From assembly GCA_032690845.1 (NCBI GenBank), contig CM064429.1:19301013-19365012 (forward strand): 64,000 bases of DNA. Direction: 5' to 3'. The stretch comes from Eleusine coracana subsp. coracana. Lineage: Eukaryota > Streptophyta > Magnoliopsida > Poales > Poaceae. A model generated the notes under the pieces. It saw only the letters and a list, made by a program, of their open reading frames with translations, had not been told where the DNA came from and did not search any database. This document shows positions 46,259 through 56,724 of the stretch, piece by piece (positions within the stretch are counted from its first letter, which is position 1; the number at the start of each line of letters is the position of its first letter). A program made the translations under genes and the position numbers.

Positions 46259-46500
46259 TCATGTATTTTATTCTGTTGTTTACAATGTACTATTCGAATG
46301 AAAATGTTCTTTGTAATATAATGTTATATATGTTAAAAAATTTTGTTTAGTATTTTTTTAATTAGTAATTTTCTCTAATATACATTTAGTATTTTTTTAA
46401 TTAGTAACTTTCTCTCATATATCTTATTTTAATTTTCTCTGGTATAGTCTCTAAACTACATTATCTAAAATACAACATAATTAAGTAAAATTAAAAAAAA
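46259..46500. other. AT-rich spacer between CACTA-1 genes
   Basis: It contains a roughly 40-base tandem repeat ('tttagtatttttttaattag' at about 46346 and 46387). Nothing else is seen. Confidence 0.4.
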
Positions 46501-46511
46501 GAAGAGAGGCG

Positions 46512-46622
46512 TAGTGACGGGTGGAAAAGCCACTCGTCACTATCTGCTATTTAGCGGTGGGTGGGAATGCCACCCGCCGCTATATGCTTTTTAGCGACGG
46601 GTGGGAAAGCCACCCGCCGCTA
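46512..46622. repeat. Three 31-base hairpins at exact 40-base spacing
   Basis: Imperfect inverted repeats start at 46512, 46552 and 46592. Each has the form 'tag(t/c)g(a/g)(c/t)gggtgg' / 'cca(c/t)(c/t)cg(c/t)c(a/g)cta' around an 'aaag' or 'aatg' loop. They share sequence with the CACTA-1 end repeats but lie internally, just upstream of a GC-rich block (46640-46915) and the second gene. Confidence 0.75.
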
Positions 46623-46949
46623 CTTGGCTCCCACCTAAATAAGCTTGGCACCGGGGACTTAGCCGTATTCCCCGAAGTCGTCCCCGAGAATGAGCGCCAT
46701 CGTCCAGCGCCGCCTAACCTCCCTGAGCGCCTCTCCTTCCCCTCCCCGATCATTGTCCTTCCCTCCTCGAGCGCGGCCTCCCTGAGCGCCACCGTCTCCC
46801 TGCCCGACGCCATCATCCCCAAGCGGCCTCCGCCTCCCCTCCCCTCCCCGCCCTGAGCCCGAGCGCCGCCCCTCTTGGAGCGCGGTCTCCCCTCCCTGAG
46901 TGTGCCCGTAGAGTACAAGAAGCATGTGTTGCACAAGAAAGAATAGGAA
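46623..46949. other. GC-rich leader upstream of CACTA-1 second gene
   Basis: A Pro/Ser-coding, GC-rich stretch open in several frames on both strands, as expected from composition alone. Together with the hairpins before it, it resembles the layout of CACTA-2 (subterminal repeats, then a GC-rich block). It may be a promoter and leader or the remnant of another CACTA end. Confidence 0.35.
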
Positions 46950-49334
46950 GTGAAAAGCCAGGAAGAATGGAAACGACAATTTGTGAAATTTTCTATGGAT
47001 GAGCACCAAAGTGGTTTTGATGTTAGCAGTCTACAATCTATAGCCCCGAACCTCATACCCGAGTTAGAACCCAGGTTAGGTGGCATGTCTACCTCGATGC
47101 AATCAGGACAGGAAGACATCATTGAGGATACTTTTTGTGAGCTGCATGTCCCATTCGGTTACAAGGGGAAGACAGTAAAGGTCGGTACTGGTATGGCACT
47201 TTCAGGAAGGACTATCCACAACATGGACATTCCCCCCGAGTATGTGACAGTCCCTGTGTTGGAGATAGTCCAAGGATATGAGGATAATGAGATAGAATGC
47301 CCAATACCTGAGGCGGGGATATAAACACTTGAACAGGTTGTCGGCTCTTTCATTATGTGGAACTGACGTGATGTTGTCTCTCCATACCAGGCGCCTCTCC
47401 ACCCCTGGTTGTTTGGTCATGAGTCGTTCCATGAGAGCCAACCACATGTAGGAGATCAAGTTGGTCCACCATCTCCTATGTACGGGGCAGCTTCGGGCAA
47501 CAAGATCCTTCTGAACCTGTGGCTGAGAAAGAAGTGGTAGAACAAGATCCGCTTCAGTGTGGAGCCGACAAAGGTGGGACCACAGTTATTGTCGAGACTT
47601 CTCCTATACCACTTTAGGAGACATCCAAGCCCCTTGTTCTTAGGACTATTACTAGTTTTAACAATGAGCCAGACAGTCAAATGCAGACCAATGTAAGTAA
47701 ATACTTGCAATGATGGAGGAAGACAAGTAAGTTGGTTAAAGATCCCCAAAAACCTGTATCGTATGATAACAATATTTTCAAGGACCAAGATGAAGATTTG
47801 GACTTCCCTGTATTCAAGTTCGGCAAGCCTCTTGTCTCAAAATGTATGTACTCGAACCTTCCCCGGGAGATGCGGAACTCCATGACTGGTACACCCAGGC
47901 ATGCAAAGAAGGAGTGGAATTTGTCCCTTCTAAAGTTCCATCGCATATATTCAATGATGAAGGCGCTAACAACTTACTAGGGCTATATTTTGATGATATC
48001 CACCGAATGTTCCGGCTTTAAAAGATGGATGTCACCTTCATTGTCTTGTGGTGCATGTAAGTGCCTCCATCAATCATCTTCCTATTTTCAAACACATTTC
48101 TACATAGTAGTGCTAATTAAACAATCAAAATTGATTATTTGTAGCATGAATTATGTGTTCCACAAAAAAGGAATATTCAAGAAAAGATTGGAACGTCGCA
48201 TACCTCAACCCAATAAGGTGCTATCAACCCCCAGATAAGTATGGCTGATCCTATGTATAAGGACAAGATACTAGAAGAGCTGAAAAGAATGCAGGAGGAT
48301 CTCACAATAGTTGCCAGGTCTAAGGTTGCAACTTGTATTTTTAACTATTTCATGAAGTGGCAAGATAGAGAAGGCATTATGGCCCTGTACAACTTCAGGT
48401 AAGTTTGAATATTGTCTCGTACTCTATGTGTTGTCGATACCTAGAATACTAACTATTTGGATCATTATTGAAGTGACCATTGGATTACTCTTTGTCTCAT
48501 ACCCAAAGAGGGGTATATGCTCATGCTCGACAGTGTTGACATGGACAAGAGTCGGTACAGTGATATCGTGAGTGCCATAAACTAGTAAGTTAGTCACATA
48601 TAGTAAAACTTATTGATATAGTTACATTTCATCTAACAATGTGCTATTGTTGATCGAGCAGTGCTTATGAGAACTTCGCCAGAGTAGGAGGGGCATGCCA
48701 TTGTATACGAAAAAAGGATATGTACTTCCATCATAGATTTTGGGTAAGGTATTTATGTTGCTAATATAGATAGTAATCCTAAAATATCACAAGGGGCATT
48801 GTAATTCTAATATGTCTATAATCTATTTTTTTGTCTATTTTGTAGTGCTATAAACAATTACCTGGTAGCGTACATTGTGGCTACTACGCGTGTTGTTTCG
48901 CAAGTAGTAGTTCAAAATATTAGGAAACCCTCGTCGAGGAGTCTGCTGAAGAGGTACATTTGTTTTATGTTTAACTTACATTCTTGTTAACAATTCAGTC
49001 ATTCTCTATTATTAATTGTTCACAATGTTATCTACAGAAAGCAACTAGGAAAGCGAAAGAATGGCATGCAACGAAGAAAAAATGGGAGGAGATTAGAAAG
49101 GAGGTCATCTCCGAAGTGAAAACCCATTTGAGCATGAATTCAATATACCAAATTGTTGCTCACTTGTGTCGGTTTCTTCTCAAAGAGGTGATCAGCCTGT
49201 GAGGTATGTTTTTTGATGAAGAAGGAATACTAGCTACGAATCATAGGACACTTTGTGAATGGGGTGGCTCGAAACAACCATACGAGGTCGTGAGAGATGA
49301 GGAAGCGGACAATTATGAGTTAGACTTTGTGTGA
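46950..49334 (+). pseudogene. CACTA-1 second gene with Ulp1-type protease domain
   Basis: The 5' part (46950-47324) carries FCELHVPFGYKGKTVKVGTG and GRTIHNMDIPPEYVTVPVLE, a conserved block of plant CACTA-encoded second proteins. A decayed linker follows (47325-47980). The C-terminal part is an Ulp1-like cysteine protease. It includes a DDIHRMFRL segment, MDVTFIVLWCM before a GT (about 48053), MADPMYKDKILEELKR (48242-48290), FNYFMKWQDREGIMALYNF before a GT, DHWITLCLIPKEGYMLMLDS (48477-48536, with His and Asp) and QLPGSVHCGYYACCF (48857-48900, with the catalytic Cys). The last exon (about 49039-49334) has VAHLCRFLLKEVI. Stops in the linker and at about 48582 show decay. Ulp1-type proteases cut SUMO-like proteins; the role in CACTA elements is not established. 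Confidence 0.75.
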
Positions 49335-49509
49335 ACATTTTATTGGTTCTTTGTACCCGTTTGTTGATGTTTTATGATTTCAAATTGTGAACGTATTGTG
49401 GATATGAACTGTGCATATTGTGATCTTGTATGTTTGTGTATGTTATGACAGTTCACTGTGTGCATGGTGTAATTTGTAAATTAATTTCTTTTTTTTTTTG
49501 AGGAATTAA

Positions 49510-49751
49510 ATGTAGTGGCGGATCACCCGCTGCTAAAGATGGAACTAGTAGCGACAGTTGAAACACGAACCGCTGCTACTGAGGTCATCTGTAGCGGCGG
49601 TTGGCATTGTCAACCGCCGCTACAAATCCATATGTAGCGGTGATTCAACAGGACTGCTGCTACCAATTCTGATTATTAACTGTGGAAGCGTAGCGACGGT
49701 ACCCTTGTCTGCGGCTAATAACCAGGTTTGACCTGCCGCTATTGTGTTGTG
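49510..49751. repeat. Right subterminal repeats and end of CACTA-1
   Basis: Repeated 'gtagcggcgg', 'ccgccgctac' and 'gtagcgac' motifs include a near-perfect hairpin at 49590-49624 (TGTAGCGGCGGTTG, six-base loop, complement). The stretch ends in TGTTGTG at 49745-49751, followed by the TAT duplication. Confidence 0.75.
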
Positions 49752-49969
49752 TATATTTCTAAATCAAATTGTGCTTTATACGGCTATAGAAAGGACATGC
49801 ATAAGGTAGTTACATACTTTTATCTAGCATTACTGCCGTGATGGATCAAATAAATTTACATATACTATTTTCACACTTCTATATTCTTGATGTTGTTAAT
49901 AACCAATTACGGAAGAAATAGAGGCAAAGTATCATTACAATGCATAAACACGCATGTTTTGTTAGGCCC
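49752..49969. other. Flanking sequence, no gene seen
   Basis: AT-rich sequence directly right of CACTA-1. It should be continuous with 11269 and leftward in the pre-insertion chromosome. Confidence 0.3.
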
Positions 49970-50335
49970 TGTTTGGATTCTCTTAGATTATAATAATACG
50001 ATTTATATAATCTGAGAGGCCCTCAAACGGAGCAGTTTTTATCTTCGGTTTATATAATCTAGACACCAAGATTATATAAACCCATTATCTTCTCTAGACC
50101 TCCTAATGCCAGATTATGCCCGCAAAAGACAGACTGCCCTTGTATATTTTGATTTATTTACAGCGCCTGCCATCGCACGGAGTAGTGCAAGAGCAGGGAC
50201 AGACAGGTCATGAGGGAGAGAGAGAAACTGGTTTATGGTTTTTATAATCTGGCCTCCAAACATCCCATCTAGTTTTTATCCATAAACCAGTTTTTATAAT
50301 CTGTATCCATAATCCAGATTATAATAATGCCTTAG
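49970..50335. mobile_element. MITE-like block
   Basis: It begins GGCCCTGTTTGGATTCTC and contains inverted TTATAATCTG-type blocks and 'ggcctccaaacatccca' near 50252-50268, the other-strand form of the start. This pattern is common to short non-autonomous DNA transposons of grasses. The exact ends and target duplication are unclear. Confidence 0.45.
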
Positions 50336-51649
50336 TTGCTGTATTAGAATCATCAGGTTTGATTAGTTGTCACATAAATGTGTGCACAAGTTAATTAATT
50401 AATGTCATCCAGAAATAAAGATTACTCTATTTCTTCTGTTCCTTACCTCAAATCATTTCCTCCAATTGCATTTTACCACATATTTGTCTTAACCATGTTT
50501 ATATATTAAGTTGGCGTCATACTATTAGCAGTAGCTAAAAGTTTGAGGCGTCCGAGTCCGTATGCCATCTTTTAAGAATTCAATTGTGTTATTACCATGA
50601 TGCTCTTTATTGTGGTACTGGACTTGAGACAAGAATTGTTGATCTGATCTGATGCACTTTTAAACATCTACAGGTTGACAACAGTAATGATTATTGTGCC
50701 ATACACAACACATCGAAGTTTCTAACAATTTGTTATGATTTCATAAATTCTATCCCCCCCCGAATATTAGACATTGTCTGATTTCATTGATTATTCCTTG
50801 CCTACAGTCCACATCTGAAGCTACATGTTTCATTTCTTTCGCATTACTAACTTACGTCCCTCACAAATCTCATTTCAATTATTATATGCACATTTCTTGA
50901 ATATTCTTTGTACAGGAACCTTGACCCGCTGCTGTCATCAAGGCTCCCATGTCACATCACATATATCTGTTCATTCAGGTAGAAATTTGGTCACTTAACT
51001 CAATCAACACAATGGTTGACTACATATATATGTTGCTCCTGTTGTAAGACTATTTGCTCAATAATTCCCATAAATTTCCAAATTTTCATAATACTCATTC
51101 TCTTTTTTTCCCTAAAATTTCCATAGCGCAGGGTTATCAACTAGTATTTATAGAAAGTGCAACCTACTAAAAGGCCTTAACTCCTATTTCTCTCAACTCA
51201 TGCTGCCAGACCATCTCTTTTGTTTCCACCATCATATCGCAACTTTCAGTCTCATCTAGCCGTTGGCTTACCTTGACTCCAACCACACGTTCAGCAGCAA
51301 CCCCAGCCAACCCAATAGATATGTACCACTCTTCATTACACCATAATGGCTAGCATTACACTCTATTAGCACTATGCATGTTACCTCCATTCATTTATTA
51401 TCTTTTTCCGCATCCTACCTAATAATGATGCCTCTAAATTTTCTTCTTTTCTTCAATTTATATTATGTTCAATTCATCGTGTGACATTCTACGCAGTCAT
51501 TTCTGAGAAGAAATGGTTAAGTTTTGTAACATTTAATTATTCCTATAATATCACTAGCAACTGACATATGTTACTACATGTATTACTTTTCATATGTACC
51601 ATCACAGGCAGCATTATTTTCCATCAAACGCCAACCATATTACATCCGT
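50336..51649. other. Intergenic stretch without confident gene
   Basis: AT-rich sequence. A short segment at 50916-50978 lies between a 'tgtacag' acceptor-like and a 'cag-gtagaa' donor-like site and could be a 63-base exon, but no protein family is recognised. Confidence 0.25.
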
Positions 51650-51825
51650 TTACTATTTAACAACAACGGCTGTAACTTTGCCTTTTCTTTTATCTACACT
51701 GCACAGAATTCATTGTGTAACGCAAATCAATAATTTGCTTACTATTTAACAACAACGGCTGTAACTTTGCCTTTTCTTTTATCTACACTGCACAGAATTC
51801 ATTGTGTAACGCAAATCAATAATTT
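51650..51825. repeat. Perfect 87-base tandem duplication
   Basis: The segment 51650-51736 (ttactatttaac... to ...caataattt) is repeated without visible change at 51739-51825, with a period of 89 bases and a GC dinucleotide between copies. The lack of differences points to a recent duplication. Confidence 0.9.
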
Positions 51826-52199
51826 CAGAGAAAAAACGGGGTTCAGTTTTTCTAGAAAACTTCACGCGCCCTCCTTCAAGTCTCAGGACCAATGAGAGCC
51901 CTCTTCATATACGTCAACACCAGCACAACTATATATATAAAGGAAGCTGAATGCAGAACCGTTCCTCAGCACAAAATCATCCACTACAACAAAAACCCCT
52001 TGTAACGGCGGGTCAAAACCCACTATAACGACGTGTTAGCAGGTCCGTCGTTACATTATCGCAGCTACAAATAAAACATTCTAGCGGCGGACGATCTGAT
52101 AATGGATCCAACCACCGCTAAAAGGATATTAGTAGAGGCGGGTGACATATTCACCCGCCACTAGGCATCAACCCAAAAAACAAAAAAAAAAAGAATCGG

Positions 52200-52860
52200 T
52201 TGGCCCGCCAGAGCTCGCGCCCACAGCCCACCTCAGCCCAGATCCGGAGGGAAGCCCAGATCTGCCGTCAATCCCCGCTCGCGCATCCGCCCGCCCGCCC
52301 GTCGACGCCTCCCGGTCGAGCGCCGACGCTTCCGTCCACCCTCCACACCTCCCGGTCATGGGCCGACACCTCCGCCCGCCCGCCGACGCCTCCCGGTCGC
52401 ACGCCGATGCCTCCCGGCCGTAGATCCGCCGCCTCCCAGTCACGCGCCGACGCCTCCGGCCTGTAGATCTACCGCCCTTCTCGTTGGGGCGCGTCGCTGC
52501 CTCATCGTCGTCCTCCTCGGGGCCGGATCCGAAGGGGAGGAGAGGAGCCGACGCCCTCCTCCTCTGGGCACACCGCCGCCATCCTCTCCAGGTCGCGCAC
52601 ATGGAGCTCACCCGCAACCGCCCCAACTCACGCCATCGCAGCTCCCGCTCGCACTCCGCCACCGCCGCCGAGCACGCGCGGGGCCTGAGGCGAGAGGGAG
52701 GTCGTGCGGCATCACCGATCTTGCGTGTAGCCGAAGGCAAGAGAGAGAGAGAGAGAGAGAGGGAGGCAAGAGGGAGACGAAGGCGAGAGAGAGAGGGAGG
52801 CGAGAGGGAGATGGTGGCCGGCGGCTAGGAGTATGAGAGAGGGGGTGAGGAGTTAGGGTT
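52200..52860. other. GC-rich interior of CACTA-2
   Basis: A very GC-rich block open in several frames on both strands. It contains a minisatellite-like repeat of 'gacgcctcccggtcg' (52303-52450, about five degenerate copies) and a GA microsatellite (52741-52763). It could be captured 5' sequence of a host gene, but no protein domain is visible, so the long frames are not called as genes. Confidence 0.4.
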
Positions 52861-52920
52861 GAGAGAGGTGATATTTATTAGACAGAGCTAGGGTTGGGCC
52901 AAAAATGAAATGGACCTCCA

Positions 52921-53047
52921 ATTTTTAGCGGTGGTCTACAATGTGATCCACCGCTAAAAATCAATTTTTAGCGGCGGATCATATTATGGGTCATCACTAA
53001 AAATTGATTTTTAGCGGCGGATCACATTGTGGGCCGACGCTAAAAAT
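52921..53047. repeat. Hairpin-forming subterminal repeats of CACTA-2
   Basis: Alternating 'tttttagcggcgg' and 'cgctaaaaatt' blocks form at least three inverted pairs around 'ca(t/a)(t/a)' loops. This is the right-hand subterminal region. Confidence 0.7.
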
Positions 53048-53137
53048 TGGAGGAGCACAGTAGCGACAGTTTTCTTTTAAAGCGCCACTACGAGGTTTTT
53101 TGAAACGCCGCTACAAACCCGTTTTGTGGTAGTGATC

Positions 53138-54121
53138 GCTTTCTACTCTTATAGGTGGACGAAGCTCCTTTCTTTTTGGATTTCTTACCTTTTCTTCATG
53201 CCTACGATCTAATACATGAGCCAATGGGAAATAGGTTGTTTCACATCTGGCTCTCTCTCTCTCTCTCTCAGTATATGTTTGTATACAAGCAGTTTTAAAT
53301 ATTTAATTTCCTCTTTTTTCAGCAGCCAATGAACATCCATGAAGAAATCCAAAAGAATCTGGCAAGAAATTCGGATGATAATGTTTCATTCTTCAGTTCG
53401 TAATAAGTAGCAGGTGGACCCCAACTGTTACATGTTTTTGTTTCACAAAATATTGTAAGAATCGGAGTAGCTAACTCAAACTGCGCTCAAACTTCTAAAA
53501 GTTTACAAACTCTTTTATCATATGTCAGAATTTTTCATTTTTCTTTTTAATTTTGATAAAAACAACATATTTGTTCGCTTTTCGCAGCATGTCGTATGAA
53601 GCCAAGGGTGTGATTTCATTTCTTTCCATAGACTTTGCATATCTGTACTCAATTTACTTTTAGAGGTCAATCAATTATTACATATTTACATGAGATTTGT
53701 CTAAAAGTGACATAAAAACATACTTATATAATTATTAAATCTTCTAACATTTGTCAAATCTAGAACTCAGATAATAGCGTATGTTCAGTTCTGGTTGTAT
53801 CAAGTATAAGTTCTTGGTGCAATATTCAGACTATGATATAATTCAACTTCAAATTATGCAAATGTCTCCGTGGTCAATGGTATCCTTCCTATTCTTCAGT
53901 TTGCTTGGCATTGAAGCGAATAGATCATATATTTACATGAGGTGTGTTTAAAGTTATTTTTTATTATAGGCCAATTAGTTCGATATCCTTATTGGCGATG
54001 AAGGCTAGTGCCCTGTTACTTTAAGCACACAAACAAGCCAAAAACTTTGACAAAGTCTCTCCAACCTCTCCCACTCCACAATCATTTGGAGTCACCGTTA
54101 CAGGAACATAATGAATATTAG
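53138..54121. other. Spacer, possible short terminal exon
   Basis: No confident gene. A 'tttttcag' site at about 53320 is followed by an open stretch reading PMNIHEEIQKNLARNSDDN and ending at TAATAA (53402-53407). It could be the last exon of a host gene, but no upstream exon is recognised. A CT microsatellite is at 53250-53270. Confidence 0.25.
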
Positions 54122-56724
54122 CTAATGACCTATTCCTGCCGGTTCGGTCTCCATCTTCACCTGCTGCTTGATTCCATCTATTACTAGCTCAAGCTCAACC
54201 CTGCCTTTGTCTTTGCTGAGGATTCTCCATTGCTGCATAAAAGATATTAATCTATGAATTACCGCACAAGGCGAGGACACAATTTTATCATAAAAAACCC
54301 AGTCATTTCTATTTAACCATAGGGTCCAACATACAGTTCCCAACAGGAACAATAACAACTTATTACTAGTATTCCCACACTATCTCAGAAAATTCTGGTT
54401 AAAATTGCTCACATTCTTCGAAAATGTGCAACCATCCTAGACTGTCCTTGATCACCTTCCACAGGTAGACTGCTACCGGACATTTGAACATGAGGTGATC
54501 AACATTTTCATCTTCCACACAGAAGTTACATTCTTTGTTGCCCTTCCATTGCTTCATTCCCAGGTTATCTGTTGTCTGAATTCTGTTTTGGTATATTAAC
54601 CACATGAAGTTGCAGACATTTAATGGAAGTTTGCTCTGCCAAAAATCCTCCATACGTCGGTCAATTACCCCGTCAAAGGTACACAGATTGTATAATGATG
54701 TTGTGGTAAATTTCCCATTTATCATGAGTTCCCAACTCACTCAGTCTTCTTGATCTGTTAGCCTTACCTCCTCAAATTCTCTTTCCAGCTCCATCATTTT
54801 GGTCTCCTCTCTCTCTCTCCAAAGCTTCTTCGAAATGTTAAAGACATTTCACCACCCTCTAGAACTCGGGCATCCTCCCACTCTTGTTCATTACAAATTT
54901 TAAAAAGGTTTTCATATTTCACATTTAACGGGCAGACTCCCAGCCAGACATCACGCCAAAATCTTATTTTCCTTCCGTTGCCCCTTACGTATTTGATCCC
55001 TTTCTGGCAGGTTTCTTTTATCTCATGCAACCAATTTCAAAACTATGACCACCTTTTGCGAGCTGCTAAAGAAGCCATTCCCTTTTAAGTATTCCTTACG
55101 TAGCATGTTGCAACGGATATTATTGTCTCCCCACTCTAATTTTACAATCCACTTTGATAGAAAGCATTCATTCATCACTCTAGTATTCGTAGAACCAAGT
55201 CCTCCAAAGCTCTTCAGTCTTGCTATCGTGTCCCAGCTAACCATGTGGTACTTTTTCTTTTGACCTGCATCCCTGAAGAAGTTTCCTCTTGCCATATCCA
55301 TTTCATGGTGCACACTCTTCGGCAAAAAGTAGACCTCCCATCATATAGTTAGGCAAAGAGCATAAGCTACTTTCAATAAGGATATATTTCCCACTAGATG
55401 ATAGGAATTTCCTTACCATGACGGTAATTTTTTTCCACATTCACTGCCACATACATCAGATCTGCCGCATATAGTTTCTTATCACTCACTGGTATACCTA
55501 GGTACTTTAATGGAAAAGCACCTTCATTACAATTTAGCATTTGTATTATCTCTCTCTTTTCAGTTTCTGAGGCCCCTAGGGCCATCACCTCGCTCTTATG
55601 ATAGTTTATCTTCAAGCCAGACATGTTCGCAAAGCAATATAGCAGAAATTTCATATAAGCAATTGATTGTTTGTCCAAATTTAGGAAGATGATTGTGTCA
55701 TCTTCATATTGAAGATGTGTAAGACCTCCATCTATTAATGTAAGCACCAGACCTTTGATGAGGCCATTATCTCTTGTTCTAGTAATCATGGCTGTCAACG
55801 CATCCGCCAATACGTTAAATAGTAGCGGGGATAGGGGGTCCCCTTGACGAAGCCTTTGAATGTTCTAAACTAGTTACCATATTCACCATTGATACTAACT
55901 CCATTCTCCCACCTGATACTATTTTTTCCACCCACTATATCCATTTCTTTGGAAAAATCTTTCTGTCCAACACTTCCAACAAGAAGGACCATTGTACCTT
56001 GTCGTATGCTTTCTCAAAGCCCACCTTCATAATAACACCTTTCTGTTTTTTCCTCTTATTTTCATAAAAGGTTTCATGTAATATAACAACCACCTCTAAA
56101 ATATTTCTTCCTGGTAGGAATGTTGTTTGTGTATTACTAATCACTGATTCTGCCACTCTTGTTAATCGCTATGCCATGACTTTTGTGAACCATTTGAAAA
56201 AATTGTCTATATTGCTTTATATTATTTGCTTCTTTCATCTTTAGTATCAATGAAATCATCCCGTAATTTATGCTACAAAGGTTCAGTTCCCCTCTAAAAA
56301 ACTTGTTAAAGATCTCCATAATTGGCCCTTTAACTTGTTCCCAATACTCTTTGTAAAAACTAACTAGGAATCCATTAGGGCCCGCAGCAGTACTGGTTTT
56401 CATTTCATCCATAGCTTTTTTAACCTCTTCTTCACTGAATTGTTTTATCAGCTCTGCTACTTCTTCTTCGGTTAGTCGTCCCCTCTCACTCCTCATATCT
56501 TCTTGTATATAGATTACTCCTCTTTCCTCCCTTCTGAAAAGTTTCTTGTAGTAACTTTTGATATGATCTCTAAGAAGTTGTGGGTTTGATATTTCACCTT
56601 CATCACTCTCTATACTGAAACTGGTACTTTTTCTCTTTCTCCCATTTGCTATGCCATGAAGAAAGTCGGTATTTGCATCCCCTTTGAGGTTTGATATCCT
56701 TATTGACATCACAAGGGGATCCAT
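54122..56724 (-). pseudogene. LINE-type reverse transcriptase, 5'-truncated
   Basis: Read from 56724 down, a pre-RT region has DANTDFLHGIANGRKRKST and AMDEMKTSTAAGPNGF. The RT follows with QTTFLPGRNI and KVGFEKAYDKVQWSFL (56156-55935; the usual K-x-D-F is K-V-G-F), and the catalytic box as LQYEDDTIIF (about 55700; usual YADD). Next comes SGLKINYHKSEV with LKYLGIPVSD. The C-terminal zf-RVT region (54740-54399) has FWQSKLPLNVCNFMWL and CNFCVEDENVDHLMFKC, followed by CWTLWLNRNDWVF (54330-54290). The endonuclease expected at the N-terminus is absent. Frames are broken at about 56150, 55860, 55360, 55025, 54760 and 54380. Two changes in catalytic-core residues plus the breaks mean it is dead. Confidence 0.85.

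Larger units (their letters stand above)
11270..49751 (+). mobile_element. CACTA-1: nested En/Spm-type transposon
   Basis: Both ends carry the terminal motif CACAACA (11270-11276, and inverted at 49745-49751). They are flanked by the same 3-bp target duplication TAT (11267-11269 and 49752-49754). Just inside both ends are the GC-rich 'tagtggcggg' subterminal repeats typical of CACTA elements. The element encodes a TNP2-type transposase in pieces and a second gene ending in an Ulp1-type protease. Its 38.5 kb span consists largely of later insertions: gypsy A1, gypsy A2 and CACTA-B. The start CACAA rather than CACTA is unusual and is the main doubt about the exact end. Confidence 0.75.
51982..53134. 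mobile_element. CACTA-2: small non-autonomous CACTA element
   Basis: It starts CACTACAACAAAAACCCC, and the other end on the minus strand starts CACTACCACAAAACGGG. The 3-bp duplication ATC flanks it (51979-51981 and 53135-53137). 'ttagcggcgg' subterminal repeats occur at both ends (52000-52160 and 52920-53110). The 1153-base element has no transposase and would depend on one supplied by another element. Confidence 0.9.

Noticed and set aside
46580..47122. 180-residue minus-strand frame
   Set aside because: It lies opposite the GC-rich leader and the start of the CACTA-1 second gene and has only low-complexity Arg/Gly sequence.
46512..49624. CRISPR-like or bacterial terminator reading of the evenly spaced hairpins
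   Set aside because: The setting is a plant transposon, the repeats are inverted pairs with no variable spacers, and they match the CACTA end repeats.
52142..52828. Long frames on both strands in CACTA-2
   Set aside because: GC-rich minisatellite sequence is open by composition. No domain was recognised and both strands are equally open.
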